Below are positions 50,713-62,251 of a DNA stretch of 64,000 nucleotides, piece after piece. Positions within the stretch are counted from its first letter, which is position 1. Each line of letters begins with the position of its first letter. The notes under the pieces were generated by a model. It was not told the origin of the DNA. It saw only the letters and a program-made list of their open reading frames with translations, and did no database searches. The stretch covers positions 17,467,814 through 17,531,813 of the forward strand of contig NC_087063.1 in assembly GCF_963678635.1 (NCBI RefSeq). Reading direction: 5' to 3'. The position numbers and the translations under genes were made by a program. This DNA is from Symsagittifera roscoffensis. Its lineage: Eukaryota > Xenacoelomorpha > Acoela > Convolutidae.

Positions 50713-53700
50713 GAGAAATTTGGTAGACTCAAAGTTGTACTCATTCAGTTTTTCCCGGTAGCATTATTGGTCAAAACAGTGTATGCGAACTGCAACTTCG
50801 CCGTCTGTGTAATTTTTTGAATGATGAAAAACAAGATACCTTAGAAACCGATATAATTTCATTTCAAAAAATATTGATAATTTTTGCTAGCCTCAAAAGT
50901 ACTATACCAACTTAACATACTAACTAATTTGAGGGCGATTTTTTTATGAATTAATAGTTTTTTTTTGTACACAAACGAAGCGTTTTGTAACACTACAACG
51001 CATTTTTTACCAACATAAATCTCAACCTGAGGGGGGCTTTGGTATTTTAAGAGCTTGTGCTTTGTGTTTCGATTAGTAATTTACGACAGTTGATGCATTT
51101 GTATGTTGGTGCAAATATTCATAAAAATGTGCATGAAAAAAAGCTATTTACTACATCATGCAATAGTACAAAAAAATAACTAATTTATTTCGTTAAATTT
51201 TTGAAATGAGTAATTTATGTGAAATTGAGTTTTTTAGTTTCCAATAGTTGATATGAAAGGTTTGACTGGTTGTCTTTAGCTCATGTTTGGAGGCATTTTT
51301 GCTGCATAGTAGCGGCAATTTAATGGAATCTAGATCTGAATTGTTGATGGCTACTGTTAGTATCCACAGCAAATAAATTCTTGAGATTCCAAAGTTAAGG
51401 GGCAGAACTAGGTATTCAAGCCTACGGAAACTTTTTTTTATTAACTTAGTTTTACCTTTTCTGCTTCTTTTTAGAGCTGATTACTGTCGATTTCTCTTTT
51501 GTTTTGCGAGGCACAGCTTCGCTACTGTGTTAAAAGGTTGTAATTTTAAAACTGATTGAAAAAAAACTGAAAGGCAGTTATGCTAGTAGTAATTCAACTG
51601 TCCTGGTCTTTTCTCTCAAATATAAATAGAGAAGAAAACAAGAAAAATTTCGTCGATTTTTTTTCTTTCAATTGTTATAACTTGGCAATTTCGGCCCCAT
51701 TTTCTGTCGGACAGTTTGTGATGCTGCGATTGTGTTCTTTTGTAAGTATCGCGAAGCTCCGCTCGCCTCTGTCAAAATTTTTTTGTCCCGATACCTGAGA
51801 AATTTTCTAGACTCAAAGTTGTACTCAATCAGTTTTTCCCGGTAGCATTATCGGTCAAAGTTTTGATTGTGTATGCGAACTTCAATTTCGCTTCTGTGTA
51901 ATTTTTTGAATAATGAAAGCAAGATACCATAGAAACCGATATATTTTCTTTTCAAAAAATATTCATAATTTTTGCTAGCCTCAAAAGTACTATACCAAGT
52001 TAACATATTAATTATTTTGAGGGCAATTTTTTTTTATGAATTAATAGTGTTTTTGTACACAAACGAAGCGTTTTGTAGCACTACAACGCATTTTTATCAA
52101 CTTAAATCTCAACCTGAGGAAGGCTTTGGTAGTTTAAGAGCTTGTGCTTTGTTTTTCGATTAGTAATAAGTTACGACAGTTGATGCATTTGTATGTTGGT
52201 GCAAATTTTCATGTAAATGTGCATGAAAAAAGCTATTTACTTCATGCAATAGTACAAAAAATTAACTAATTTATTTCGTTAATTTTTTGAAATGAGTAAT
52301 TTATGTGAAATTGAGTTTTTTAGTTTCCAATAGTTGATAAGAATTGTTTGACTGGTTGTCTTTAGCTCATGTTTGGAGGCATTTTTGCTGCATAGTAGCG
52401 GCAATTGGTTGGAATCTAGATCTGAATTGTTGATGGCTACTGTTAGTACCCACAGCAAATAAATTCTTGAGATTCCAAAGTTTAGGGGCATAACTAGGTA
52501 TTCAAGCCTACGGAAATTTTTTTTTATTAGCTTAGTTTTACCTTTTCTGCTTCTTTTTAGAGCTGATTTTTGTCGATTTCTCTTTTGTTTTGCAAGGCAC
52601 AGCTTCGCTACTGTGTTAAAAGGTTGTAATTTTAAAACTGATTGAAAAAAAACTAAAAGGCAGTTATGCTAGAAGTAATTCAACTGTCCTGGTCCTTTCT
52701 CTCAAATATAAATAGAGAAGAAAACAAGAAAAATTTTATTGATTTTTTTTCTTTCAATTGTTATAACTTGGCAATTTTGGCCCCATTTTCTGTCGGACAG
52801 TTTGTGATGCTGCGGTTGTGTTCTTTTGTAAGTATCGCGAAGCTCCGCTCGCCTCTGTCAAAATTTTTTTGTCCCGATACCTGAGAAATTTTGTAGACTC
52901 AAAGTTGTACTCAATCAGTTTTTCCCGGTAGCATTATCGGTCAAAGTTTTGCTTGTGTATGCGAACTTCAACTTCGCTTCTGTGTAATTTTTTGAATAAT
53001 GAAAGCAAGATACCATAGAAACCGATATAAATTCTTTTCAAAAAATATTCATAATTTTTGCTAGCCTCAAAAGTACTATACCAAGTTAACATATTAATTA
53101 TTTTGAGGGCGATTTTTTTTATGAATTAATAGTGTTTTTGTACACAAACGAAGCGTTTTGTAGCACTACAACGCATTTTTTATCAACATAAATCTCAACC
53201 TGAGGGGGGTTTTGGTAGTTTAAGAGCTTGTGCTTTGTTTTTCGATTAGTAATAAGTTACGACAGTTGATGCATTTGTATGTTGGTGCAAATTTTCATGT
53301 AAATGTGCATGAAAAAAAGCTATTTACTTGATCATGCAATAGTACAAAAAAAATAACTAATTTAGTTCGTTAAATTTTTGAAATGAGTAATTTATGTGAA
53401 ATTGAGTTTTTTAGTTTCCAATAATTGATTTGAAATGTTTGACTGGTTGTCTTTAGCTCATGTTTGGAGGCATTTTTGCTGCATAGTAGCGGCAATTTGT
53501 TGGAATCTAGATCTGAATTGTTGATGACTACTGTTAGTACCCACAGCAAATCAATTGTTGAGATTCCAAAGTTAAGGGACAGAAGTAGGTATTCAAGCCT
53601 ACAGAATTTTTTTTTTTATTAGCTTAGTTTTACCTTTTCTGTTTCTTTTTAGAGCTGGTTTTTTGTCGATTTCTCTTTTGTTTTGCGAGGCACAGCTTCG

Positions 53701-53972
53701 CTTTTATGTTAAAATTTTGTAAGTTTAAAACTGGTTGAAAAAAACTAAAAGGCAATTATGCCAGAATTAATTCAACTGTCCTGGTCTTTTCTCCCAAATA
53801 TAAATAGAGAAGAAAACATGAAAAATTTTATAGATTTTTTCTTCCAATTGTTATAACTTGGCGGTTTTGGCCCCATTTTCTGTCGGATAGTTTGCGATGC
53901 TGCGGTTGTGTTCTTTTCTAAGTATCGCTAAGCTCCGCTCGCCTCTGTGTCAAAATTTTTTTGTCCCGATAC
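50713..53972 (+). repeat. Three tandem copies of a ~1,085-bp repeat
   Basis: Units begin at GAGAAATTT (50713, 51797, 52883), giving periods of 1084 and 1086. All contain ACAAACGAAGCGTTTTGTA, TGTTTGGAGGCATTTTTGCT, GCACAGCTTCGCT and AAGCTCCGCTCGCCTCTGT in the same order. Unit 3 is the most diverged and ends at 53972 in CCCGATAC. A 72-codon frame near the end of units 1 and 2 (51580 and 52666) is closed by a stop in unit 3, so the repeat is treated as non-coding. Confidence 0.9.
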
Positions 53973-54359
53973 TTTGTAATCATATTTGAACGACATCTAG
54001 ATTAGTTTTTTTTTCTGAAAACCAGATAGTTTTGGTTTTTTATGAACTTCAATTTTGTATATCCACAGACAAATACACGTATTGCAGTCACATGTGTAAA
54101 AATAAATTGCAACATTTGCTTTTCAATCGATAGAAAACTATCTTTGTGTCTTGCTTTTTTCTTACTCTGTAACTACTTGAAATTGGTAAAATTAAGATAA
54201 AATGGTTTAAAATATTCGAAGTGATTTAACCGACTTAATAATAGCAAATGAGTGTTCTCAAGCTGTTGTTGGGTCATTCAATTGAGGAAAAATGGTCGGA
54301 ATACTAGCAAACCAGAACACTCGTCGAGCGAGCTGCAATTCAACGACCAAACAACGACT

Positions 54360-54500
54360 TGAAAACACGAATTTGACAATTTTAGCTCGGTATTTAGTGG
54401 CGAAGAATTAAGCAACTGCCTATATAGACAAAGTTCAATGTTTCGAATCCGGCCAGGACCTGTTTTTTTGCATGCGTCATGTTTGTCGGTCTTCTGTTTG
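54360..54500 (+). mobile_element. tRNA-like SINE head 2
   Basis: GTTTCGAATCC (54440-54450) matches a B box and is followed by GGCCAGGACCTG and a T run, then GCATGCGTCATGTTTG. The A box is less clear. The same order (B box, T run, GxxTGCATG-type word) occurs in the other heads. Confidence 0.4.
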
Positions 54501-55221
54501 CCTGTTTGTTTGTCGGCTTGGTTGCCGCAGTACCAAGTCTACATAAATTTGGGCATTTTTACTCAAATTAAAAAACATTGAGTTCCAAGAACTTTTTCCC
54601 ATGTTTTTATTGCTAGGTTGGTGCTGTGGTCACATCCATACTTGAGACGACAAATCTCGGAAGTTCGATTACAGTCGGGGCCTAGTTTTGTGGAAATTGA
54701 AAACTTTCGAATATTTTAAACTTTTGTGTCAGCTATTTTTTGTCGGTTTAGGTCCCGAAGACAGATTTAGTTTCTTTTTAGCGTTTTGAAAAGTCTTTTT
54801 TTTCTCTCTATTGTTGATTTTTATTTTCAGTTGCCAATAACTACAGTGAATAATATTTCATAATCATAATCCTAGCGAAAGCAAGTGTCTTGTAATCGAG
54901 AATTAGACTTTTTCGCGTGAACAATTTTTCTTACAATTTTTCAACTTGTCTATTATTGAATGCCAACAACTTCTAGGTTCCTTCGCACTTGGCCTCTGCA
55001 TCCTAATGTCCGGGGCTCGAATTCCGGCCGGCTTTGTTTTTTAAGTGTGTATGCAATTGATTTTTTTTCCGGTAAAAATTGATTTGTAGTACTTTCGTTT
55101 ATCTGCTCAGGTTTCGTCGGTTGATATGAGCCATCGCAATTTTTTTGTGCTATGAGCAAGTATCATGCTATCATGTTCAAGGTAGTTTCCGAATCGTACT
55201 GAAAGTTTGCTAACGTTTTTT
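54501..55221 (+). mobile_element. SINE-like cluster with two more B boxes
   Basis: AGTTCGATT (54662-54670, after TGGTGCTGTGGTCAC) and GGGCTCGAATTCC (55013-55025, followed by GGCCGGCTTTG and a T run) are both B-box-like. The segment 54715-54775 (TTTTGTGTCAGCTATTTTTT, then GTCGGTTTAGGTCCCGAAGA) recurs at 56020-56075. Confidence 0.4.
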
Positions 55222-55411
55222 ATATAATCATTTGTTTTTCGTTCTATCTGGTGTCTGCTCAATACCTGCTGACTTTGTTTCCGCTTCGTAAACGTTATTT
55301 TAATGCTGAATAAAATTCAAATTGTTTGCTCGGCATATTTGCCAAAAACTCCTAATAGGTATAATAAAGTTTTATGAAAATTTATGGGATTTGATTTTTC
55401 ATTTTATTTTT

Positions 55412-55960
55412 TTTGATGCCGGGGTTCAATGGAGATAAAGGGTAGCGTGGAGCTTCACTGCTGTACTGGCTACTCACAATTTCCTACACAAAATGTTTTT
55501 GCCCTCGCAAAAAAAAAACTTTTTTTTTTTAATTTTTGACCATTTTCAAAATTTTTCGATTTTTTTGACAACTATCCCAAATCTGAGATCTTGGGTTCAA
55601 TTGAGATAACGGGTAGCGTTGGGTTTAACTATTGTAGTGGCTTCTCACAATTTTTTTACACAAAAATTTATTACTGTCGCAAAAATTAAACTTTTGATTT
55701 CAACCGTTTTTTAAATTTTTTGACAACAACTCTGCCATATATGAGATTTTGGATTAATCCAAAAAACAGGCTCTAAGAATTTTCGATTGGCGACTATGTT
55801 CAAACTTTTTCCAGCGAAAAGTTATGGTCCTCGGAAAAATCAATTTTTTACCGTTATTTGAAACTTTTAGATTGTTCTGGAGAAATACCCTCCCCTATCT
55901 GAATTTTTGGGCTCAATCAAAAATTTAGGTTGCCTGGAACTTTTTTGCATAGAAATATAG
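55412..55960 (+). repeat. Repeat unit U, direct copy 1
   Basis: Built of ~171-bp subunits (GGGTTCAAT at 55422 and GGGTTCAATTGAG at 55593), each with GATAAxGGGTAGCGT and GGCTxCTCACAATTT. It ends with TGTTCTGGAGAAATACCCTC and TTGCCTGGAACTTTTTTGCA. Non-coding. Confidence 0.85.
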
Positions 55961-56080
55961 GTTGCCTGAAACTTTTTGCATTGTTCAGTTCGTTCCTGAT
56001 TTTCGATTATTTCGATTATTTTAAACCTTCGTATCAGCTAATTTTTGTCGGTTTAGGTCCCGAAGACAGATTCGGTTTCA

Positions 56081-56460
56081 TAGAGCCTGTTTTTTGGATT
56101 GAACCCAAAATCTCATTCATGGCAGAGTTGTTGTCAAAAAATCGAAAATTTTTCAAAAACGGTTGAAAATAAAAAGTTTGATTTTTGCAAGAGCGATAAC
56201 TTTTTGTGTAAAAAAATTGTGAGAAACCACTAGAACTGTTAAACACAACGCTACCCGTTGTCTCAATTGAACTCAAAATCTCAGATTTGGGAGTTGTTGT
56301 CAAAAAAATCGAAAAAATTTTGAAAACGGTCAAAAATCAAACATTTGGTTTTTGCGAGGGCAAAAACACTTCGTGTAAAAAATTGTGAGTAGCCAGCACA
56401 GCAGGGAAGCTTTACGCTACCCCTTTATCTCCATTGAACCCAAAATCTCACATCTGGGAA
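56081..56460 (-). repeat. Repeat unit U, inverted copy
   Basis: Reverse complement of 55422-55800, with both subunits recognisable (AATTGTGAGTAGCCAGCACA, ACGCTACCCGTTGTCTCAAT). With copy 1 it forms a near palindrome centred at about 55945. Confidence 0.85.
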
Positions 56461-56640
56461 TTTAGTTTTTGAGAAAAGTCAAAAAGATTCACAAAACGAT
56501 CACAAAATTAAAATTTTGAATATTCCGATTTAAAAAACTTTATGTGAAGAAACTTTTTTGGTGTAGACACTTGTTTATGGGAGCTTTCTAACAACCGCTA
56601 ATTTCATTGAAACCCAAATCTCATGCTTGAGAAATTAGTT

Positions 56641-57190
56641 TCTAAAAGAAAAAAGAAAAAAAAATTAAATATTCCTGACAAAGCTTTTTTTGAAGGCTGT
56701 AAACAGATGAGTAAAGTCAAATGAGTCTATGCAGATACATAAAAGAATAAGCAGCATTTTCCATGATACACTTTTTTTAACGATTTTTTTTCTAAAAAAA
56801 AGAAAATAAATATCTCAAGCGCATCAAAATTTAGCTGACACGAAAGTTTAAAACAATCAAAAGTTTTCAATTTTTGTTAAGACGGAACGAAGTAAACACG
56901 CCGAAAAAACAAACGAACGGAAGGAACGAATGAACCATTTTTCTAAAAGAAAAAGAAAAAAACAAAAGTATGTGTCAAATATTCCTGACAAAGCTTTTTT
57001 CGAAGGCTGTAAACAGATGAGTAAAGTCAAACGAGTCTATGCAGATACATAAAAGAATAAGCGGCATTTTCATTGATACCCCTCTTTTTAACACATTTTT
57101 GTCATAAAATTAAAATAAATATTTAAAGCGCATCAAAAATTAGCTGACACGAAAGTTTAAAATATTCGAAATTTTTCAATTGTTTTTTTT
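56641..57190. repeat. Tandem duplication, period about 305 bp
   Basis: TATTCCTGACAAAGCTTTTT, GGCTGTAAACAGATGAGTAA and AGCTGACACGAAAGTTTAAA recur in order in both halves. The last word is the reverse complement of the TTTTAAACxTTCGTxTCAGCT segment at 56020. Confidence 0.8.
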
Positions 57191-57484
57191 TTGAAAAAAC
57201 GAACTAAACAAGCTGTCTTATACCGAGCAGATCTTATTGAAAATTTAAACTTAACGATTGTTTGCTCTTATTTCATACCCTACGTACTGAAAAAATATAC
57301 GATCTATTTGTTAACTTTGTTTTGTTTTTGATTTTTTTTTTTACAATTGATGGAGTTTCGCAGTTTCCGCGGTCCCGCAGGGCTTGAGCGGAAACAGCCA
57401 CAGAAAAATAAAAAAGAAAAAGTGACTTCTTTTTCGACTTACGATTTAAAAAAGTAGCTTTCAATTGTTCACAATCCTCAAATG

Positions 57485-57560
57485 CTCAGATAGTTAAAGT
57501 GAGAACACCTACAACAATAGGTCTGGTGATCGAACCCCGCACTGAGCGATTGCAATTTGT
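57485..57560 (+). mobile_element. tRNA-like SINE head 3
   Basis: TAGTTAAAGTGAGAAC resembles an A box. GGTGATCGAACCCC (57525-57538) is a good B box about 30 bases on. The flanks do not form an acceptor stem. Confidence 0.45.
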
Positions 57561-57974
57561 TGTCATATTTGAACAAAAAAATGACTTTTGCTTAAAGATA
57601 AGCTTTAGTCGTTCCATTTTTGAGAGCAATAGAGTCTGAACAGGCTCATTGATACCCTTTTTTGCCAAAATTTTGTGAAAAATGAAAATAAACTTTTAAA
57701 GCGCGTCAAAAAAATGAAAAATCAAATCCCATAAATTTTCATATTACCTTTAATATGCCCAATAGAAATTTTTGGCAAATATGCCGAGCAAAAGATTTGA
57801 ATTTTTTTTAGCAGCAAAATAACGTTTACAAAGCGGAAACAAAACCAACTTTTATTGGGCAGACGCCAGATAGAACGAAAAAAAATGATTTCATAAAAAT
57901 AGTCAAAATTTTAATTTTGTTACCGTTTTGTGAACCTTTTTGACTTTTCTCAAAAATTAACTCCCCAAATGTGA

Positions 57975-58520
57975 AATTTTGGGTTCAATGGAGATAACGG
58001 ATAGCGTGGAGTTTCCCTGCTGTACTGGCTACTCACAATTTTTTACACAAACGTCTTTGCCCTCGCAAAAATCAAATTTTTGATTTTTGACCGTTTTTAA
58101 ATTTTTTCGAGTTTTTTGACAACTCTCCCAATTCTGAGACTTTGGGTTCAATTGAGATAACCGGTAGCGTTGGGTTTAACTATTATAGTGGCTTTTCACC
58201 ATTTTTTTGCACAAAAACTTATTGCTCTTGCAAAATTTATTTGGTAATATCAATTGATTTTCACCCGTTTTTAAAATTTTCGATTTTTTGACAACAACTC
58301 TGCCATATATGAGATTATAGATTCAACCCAAAAAACAGAGTCTATGAATTTTTTTCGATTGACGACTATGCTCAAATTTTTCAAGCGTAAGAGTCAACTT
58401 TTTTTCACTGTTATTTGAAACGTTTAGATTGTTCTGGAGAAATACCCTCCCGCATCTGAATTTTTGTGCTCAATCAGAAATACAGGTTACCTGAAACTTT
58501 TTTGCATGGAAGGATACTCC
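57975..58520 (+). repeat. Repeat unit U, direct copy 2
   Basis: Collinear with 55412-55960, including both subunits and the GATTGTTCTGGAGAAATACC end. It lies outside the right arm of the large inverted repeat. Confidence 0.85.
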
Positions 58521-59731
58521 AAAAAAATCCACAAAAAACTGTGCTTCGTTAATAGTTTTTGGGACGTTTCTCGATGGCTATCCTTTCAAATCTGATATCA
58601 TAGATTTAATCGAAACAACAGGTTGTTGAAAGCTTAGCTTTATAATCAGCTCCGCCCAATTTTTTTGTAGAAAAGTTATGGTTTTAGAAAAAGAGTTCAA
58701 ATTTCGACCGTTTTTGAAAACTTTTGACTTTACTCGAGAACTATCGTGCCAATTCTCAGTTTAAGTGATCAATCGAGAAACCCGGTTTTTGGACACTTCT
58801 CTACTTCATCTGAGATGAAAAAATCAATTTAAAGAACCGGTTGCGAGAGTTTTTATTGCAGAAGCGACGGTTCTTTTGTTTTTTGTGAAAAAAATGTTAT
58901 GTCCTTGGGAAAAGTCCAATACCTCAAAAATTTTCACTCTTCTCATTTAGCTTAGTAGAGAAACAACACAGGTTTAGGGCAGTTTTCAATTTTAGAAAAT
59001 GCGCTGCATCAGTTCTGCATCAGTATGACAAATTCAAAAAAAATACACCTACCGTGTACATCCAATCCAGCTTTAGCTGGTGCCCCTGATTGTCTTTTAT
59101 CGAGACTACTGAAATATTGGTTCACCTAGTTATTCAACATTTTCATTTTTTCGACTTCTTATGTTTTTTTATTATTTGTGATGTATTGCAAGAGATATGA
59201 AGCTCTGCTTCGTCTCTATGGTGATCATAGTTCAGGCTTGAATCGCTAATAGTTACAGTGAACAGGACGAAAACGTAAAAAAAAAACGTTATTTTTTATT
59301 GGTTGAAAGCATAAGTTACGACTATTGGGTCTTGTGACTGTAGCTGAAGTGCTCAAAAATGCGCAGTTTCTTAATTCAGTTTAATTTGAGTGCTTACATA
59401 ATACCATAATTAAAGTTAATTTCAATTCGATGCTGAAAATATTAAAACTAATATTATAATTTTCTTATACCATTTGAAAGATTGATGTTCTAAGCCTCAA
59501 AATATTTGAAAATTGTTTAAGCTATTTTTTTCGCAAAGTTTTGCAGTTTGAAAAATACCATTTTTGGCACTATTAAAGCTTGCTCTACCTGTTTTCTTTT
59601 AATGCGTGTAGCGTAGACGGCGCGCTAATTCAGCTGAAAAGTTATTCCAAGTGATCTCAGCCAAGATTGTTGGTCTTATTGATGCGTTAAACAAACTATT
59701 TCGTACTTTACAGAGTGTGCATTTTTGTGCA
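58521..59731. other. No recognisable gene
   Basis: One small palindrome, CCAGCTTTAGCTGG (59069-59082), and a tRNA-like word GTGTAGCGTAGACGG near 59607 resembling the A box of head 1. No exon is seen. Confidence 0.4.
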
Positions 59732-59754
59732 GGGGGGGGGGGGGGGGGAGGGGG
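59732..59754 (+). repeat. Poly-G tract
   Basis: Seventeen G, one A, then five G. It could form a G-quadruplex and is prone to sequencing error. The open frame around it is not called as a gene. Confidence 0.8.
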
Positions 59755-60191
59755 TGGTTGTCTTTGAAAGGTTTTTTTCAGAATCAGATGTAATTTCTTG
59801 CATTTTTACATCTTTTTTGCCGTTTTATTATCACTTTTGTTTGCAAGTAAGAAATAAAGAAACAATTTATTTCTCATTGTTAATGGTAAATATGAATATA
59901 ACGAGAATTTAAACATGAAGCACCAGAAACAGTGAGGGGACAGTTAACGAACCCAATTGGGTTATAGAGCTTTGCCCGTTTATAAAGCTGCGTCCGGTTA
60001 AAACTGCACGGAGGCGATATATGAAATCATTGAGGAAATTGACCCAAATATCGTAGCGTGAATAAAGGAAAAAAGATTAGTGCAACAGAAAAGGCAGCTT
60101 TTTGGGAATAGATCCGAATTTTGTGCAAAAAAAGTGTAATTATAGGGTTTTTCCAATTTTTGCGCTCAAATTTATCTTTTTTGAGTTACAG

Positions 60192-60869
60192 GTGTTCAGC
60201 GGAATATGCAGTATTTGCCTCGTTATGACATTACGCCAACAACATCAACTCAAAAGTGAATTCGCCAAGCTTGAAGGCAGTTTTGAAAAACGAGGTGAAC
60301 TCGTGGGTCAACTTCAGGATAGTTTGCAACAAAACGTGAAGACCTGTGAACTAAAATCTCAAGAGCTCCAGGGAAAGTTATCCGAGATCGGAATGGAAAG
60401 AGACCAGGTTTCTGAGAACTCGCAACAAAAAGAGAACCGCTACCTAGAAAGAATTTCCATTCTCGAAAAGCAACTCGATTACAGCGACCTGAAATTTGTC
60501 AACTGTTCCAAGAAAGTTAACGACTACAGTGATAAATGCAACGTCCGAATCCAAGAACAATACAACAAATTTGCCGACTCACAGCACAAATTAGAAAACT
60601 GTGAAGGTGATTCAGCTATCTGCAAAACAGAAATCGAGCAATGTCAGCTGAAATACAAAGAGGCCTTGAAAATTATCAAAGGGCTAAGAGGTGGCTCAAA
60701 TATCGTGGACCAGGCGGACAATTTAGCAGGTGGTCAACTGCATGAAGATGGCAGCTATAACAACCTAATACCTCAAAACGAGAACCCAGTCGAGCATGAA
60801 AAACTTGTTCAAAACATGGGAAATGAGCTGAATAACAATAATGCATTGATGTTGGTGCAGGGTAACTAA
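60192..60869 (+). CDS. Last exon of a GOLM1/CASC4-like coiled-coil membrane protein
   Basis: After a TTACAG acceptor (ends 60191) a frame of 225 codons runs to TAA. It opens with VFSGICSICLVMTLR, which looks like the end of a membrane anchor, then QLKSEFAKLEGSFEKRGELV and a long heptad-like, charged coiled coil to about residue 165 of the exon. Cysteines recur at spaced positions (KTCELKS, VNCSKK, EQCQLKY). The end is an acidic, Asn-rich low-complexity tail (EMGNELNNNN-type). A single N-terminal anchor, a lumenal coiled coil beginning with an LEG-type turn and an acidic tail is the plan of the Golgi protein GOLM1 and of CASC4, both type II membrane proteins. The resemblance is in plan and a few positions only, so another type II coiled-coil protein is possible. 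Upstream exons (cytosolic end and most of the anchor) are not found in 59-60.1 kb. Confidence 0.55.
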   Translation: MFSGICSICLVMTLRQQHQLKSEFAKLEGSFEKRGELVGQLQDSLQQNVKTCELKSQELQGKLSEIGMERDQVSENSQQKENRYLERISILEKQLDYSDLKFVNCSKKVNDYSDKCNVRIQEQYNKFADSQHKLENCEGDSAICKTEIEQCQLKYKEALKIIKGLRGGSNIVDQADNLAGGQLHEDGSYNNLIPQNENPVEHEKLVQNMGNELNNNNALMLVQGN

Positions 60870-61036
60870 GACTATGAGTTTTCCTTTTTGAGTTAAGCTG
60901 TCGTTTTCTTGCTTTTTTGGACCATTATATGAACTTTGAGGCATTTCTCAGCAATTGACTTTTTTGTAAAAATGTATCTGATGTAGCAGCCAAAACATCA
61001 GTAATAAGTTCTGATCGACACAAAATTTGTCGGATT

Positions 61037-61252
61037 CTAAGTCGTGTAACGACGCTCGCTTAGGAATAGATTGCCGGATGAATATGGCACATGCGCTATC
61101 GCTTGCAAGGCAATCTCTTGTAAGTCTGCTTCAGCTAAGTCAAGCTTCAATAAATAACTTAATTGCAACTGCTTGACAAAACTTTGATTAGACGTTTCAA
61201 TTGCTTCTAAAAACTTAGTTTTTTCATTTTCCGGCAAATTGTTGTCAGTTTT
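61037..61252 (-). CDS. Candidate terminal exon on the minus strand
   Basis: On the minus strand an AACAG acceptor (61257-61253) opens a 71-codon frame with protein-like composition: LPENEKTKFLEAIETSNQSF, then LSYLLKLDLAEADLQEIALQ, then a short end HVPYSSGNLFLSERRYTT. It would form amphipathic helices. Against it, the acceptor has no pyrimidine tract, no AATAAA follows the stop, and it overlaps the 3' UTR of the plus-strand gene. No family is recognised. Confidence 0.25.
   Translation of the reverse strand, partial: KTDNNLPENEKTKFLEAIETSNQSFVKQLQLSYLLKLDLAEADLQEIALQAIAHVPYSSGNLFLSERRYTT
61149..61154 (+). terminator. Poly(A) signal AATAAA
   Basis: It lies 280 bases after the TAA of the coiled-coil exon, so it is a likely 3' end signal for that gene. 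It also lies inside the opposing minus-strand frame. Confidence 0.45.
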
Positions 61253-61357
61253 CTGTTATAATTTGCTTTCTTTTTGTAGTTTTTCTCCCAAACACAATCA
61301 AGCTACAGCCTCTTCTTGGGTTTACCATGCTGTATCACACTAAAGTAAGTTCAACGA

Positions 61358-61430
61358 CCCGGGTTGACCAAAATGCTACTCATACAATTTTCATATATAG
61401 AAAAATGCCAATCATACACTTTTCATACAA
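61358..61430 (+). repeat. Short dispersed repeat (CCCGGGTTGACC type)
   Basis: Shares CCCGGGTTGACC, then AAAATGCT and ACAATTTTCAT-type words with 2324-2400, the opposite end of the window. Confidence 0.5.
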
Positions 61431-61479
61431 TCCATAAATACAGAAAAATGCATTAAAGGTCTATGATTAGTATTTTTCT

Positions 61480-62080
61480 ACAGTATTTTTGTTCCGACCA
61501 TTGAAAATGGGGAGGAACTTTGTATTCGGATTTGTTTTAGTTTTTTTGCTTTTTGTTTTCCACGCAAAATCAGGTACTACAAATAATCATCAGACTGCGT
61601 TGGTTGAGTGATATATCATTTTAAAGCCCGTTCAGCCATGACTCGAACGACGTTTAAAAATTTTGAAGATTTTTTGTACAATGCCGAGAAAAAACCTGTT
61701 TGAAGTTTTTGATTTTTGGTCTAATTTCGAGCTAATAGATTACCGTATGTGCTTACAATAGCGTATTTAAGCTTAATTTCAGCTGTGAAAACTTTTTTTT
61801 TCAAGTAAAAGTATTTTTTGGAGTTTTTTTGCTCAATTTTGGGAATCAAAAACTTAAAAATTTAAAAAGCGAAAAAAATTGAACCAGTTTTTTATGACTC
61901 AAATATGCTTAATTTATATTTTTTCGTTCAGATTTTTTGATTACAACATGCAGAAAAAAAACGACGCCAATTTGTAGAAAATTTTTTTTTGTTTTTTATT
62001 AAGACTGTGGTAGGAACATTCTGTGCTACTTGCACAGTAACCAGCTATCCTTTTTATATATATAAAAATTGTACGACAAG
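61480..62080 (+). repeat. Diverged duplicated block, copy 1
   Basis: In order it shares with 62940-63960: ATTGAAAATxGG, the ACGCxAAATCAGG word, GGTxTAATTTCGAG and CTGTGGTxGGAACxTT. Non-coding. Confidence 0.6.
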
Positions 62081-62251
62081 ATTTTTTAATAGTTGGGAAA
62101 TGTGAAATTAGAACTTTTCATAGATGAAAGTTTTATGATTCGCATTTTTTATTAATTAAAAATACAGCAGAATGAGGCACAAACTACTTTAAATCCCATA
62201 CGACGAGCAGTTTCTGAAAAGAGATGAAAAAAAAACAGAGAAAACGCAATT

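Larger units (their letters stand above)
55222..57890. repeat. Large inverted repeat, outer arms
   Basis: 55222-55400 and 57712-57890 are reverse complements over about 180 bases, for example GCTCGGCATATTTGCCAAAA against TTTTTGGCAAATATGCCGAG. About 2.3 kb of further repeats lie between. The shape resembles a foldback element that was later invaded. Confidence 0.8.

Noticed and set aside
51580-52884. Two similar 72-codon frames as a gene family
   Set aside because: They are the same part of a tandem repeat, the third unit is interrupted, and no codon-level conservation is evident.
59715-59912. Glycine-rich frame through the poly-G tract
   Set aside because: It depends on a homopolymer run whose length is unreliable, with no other support.
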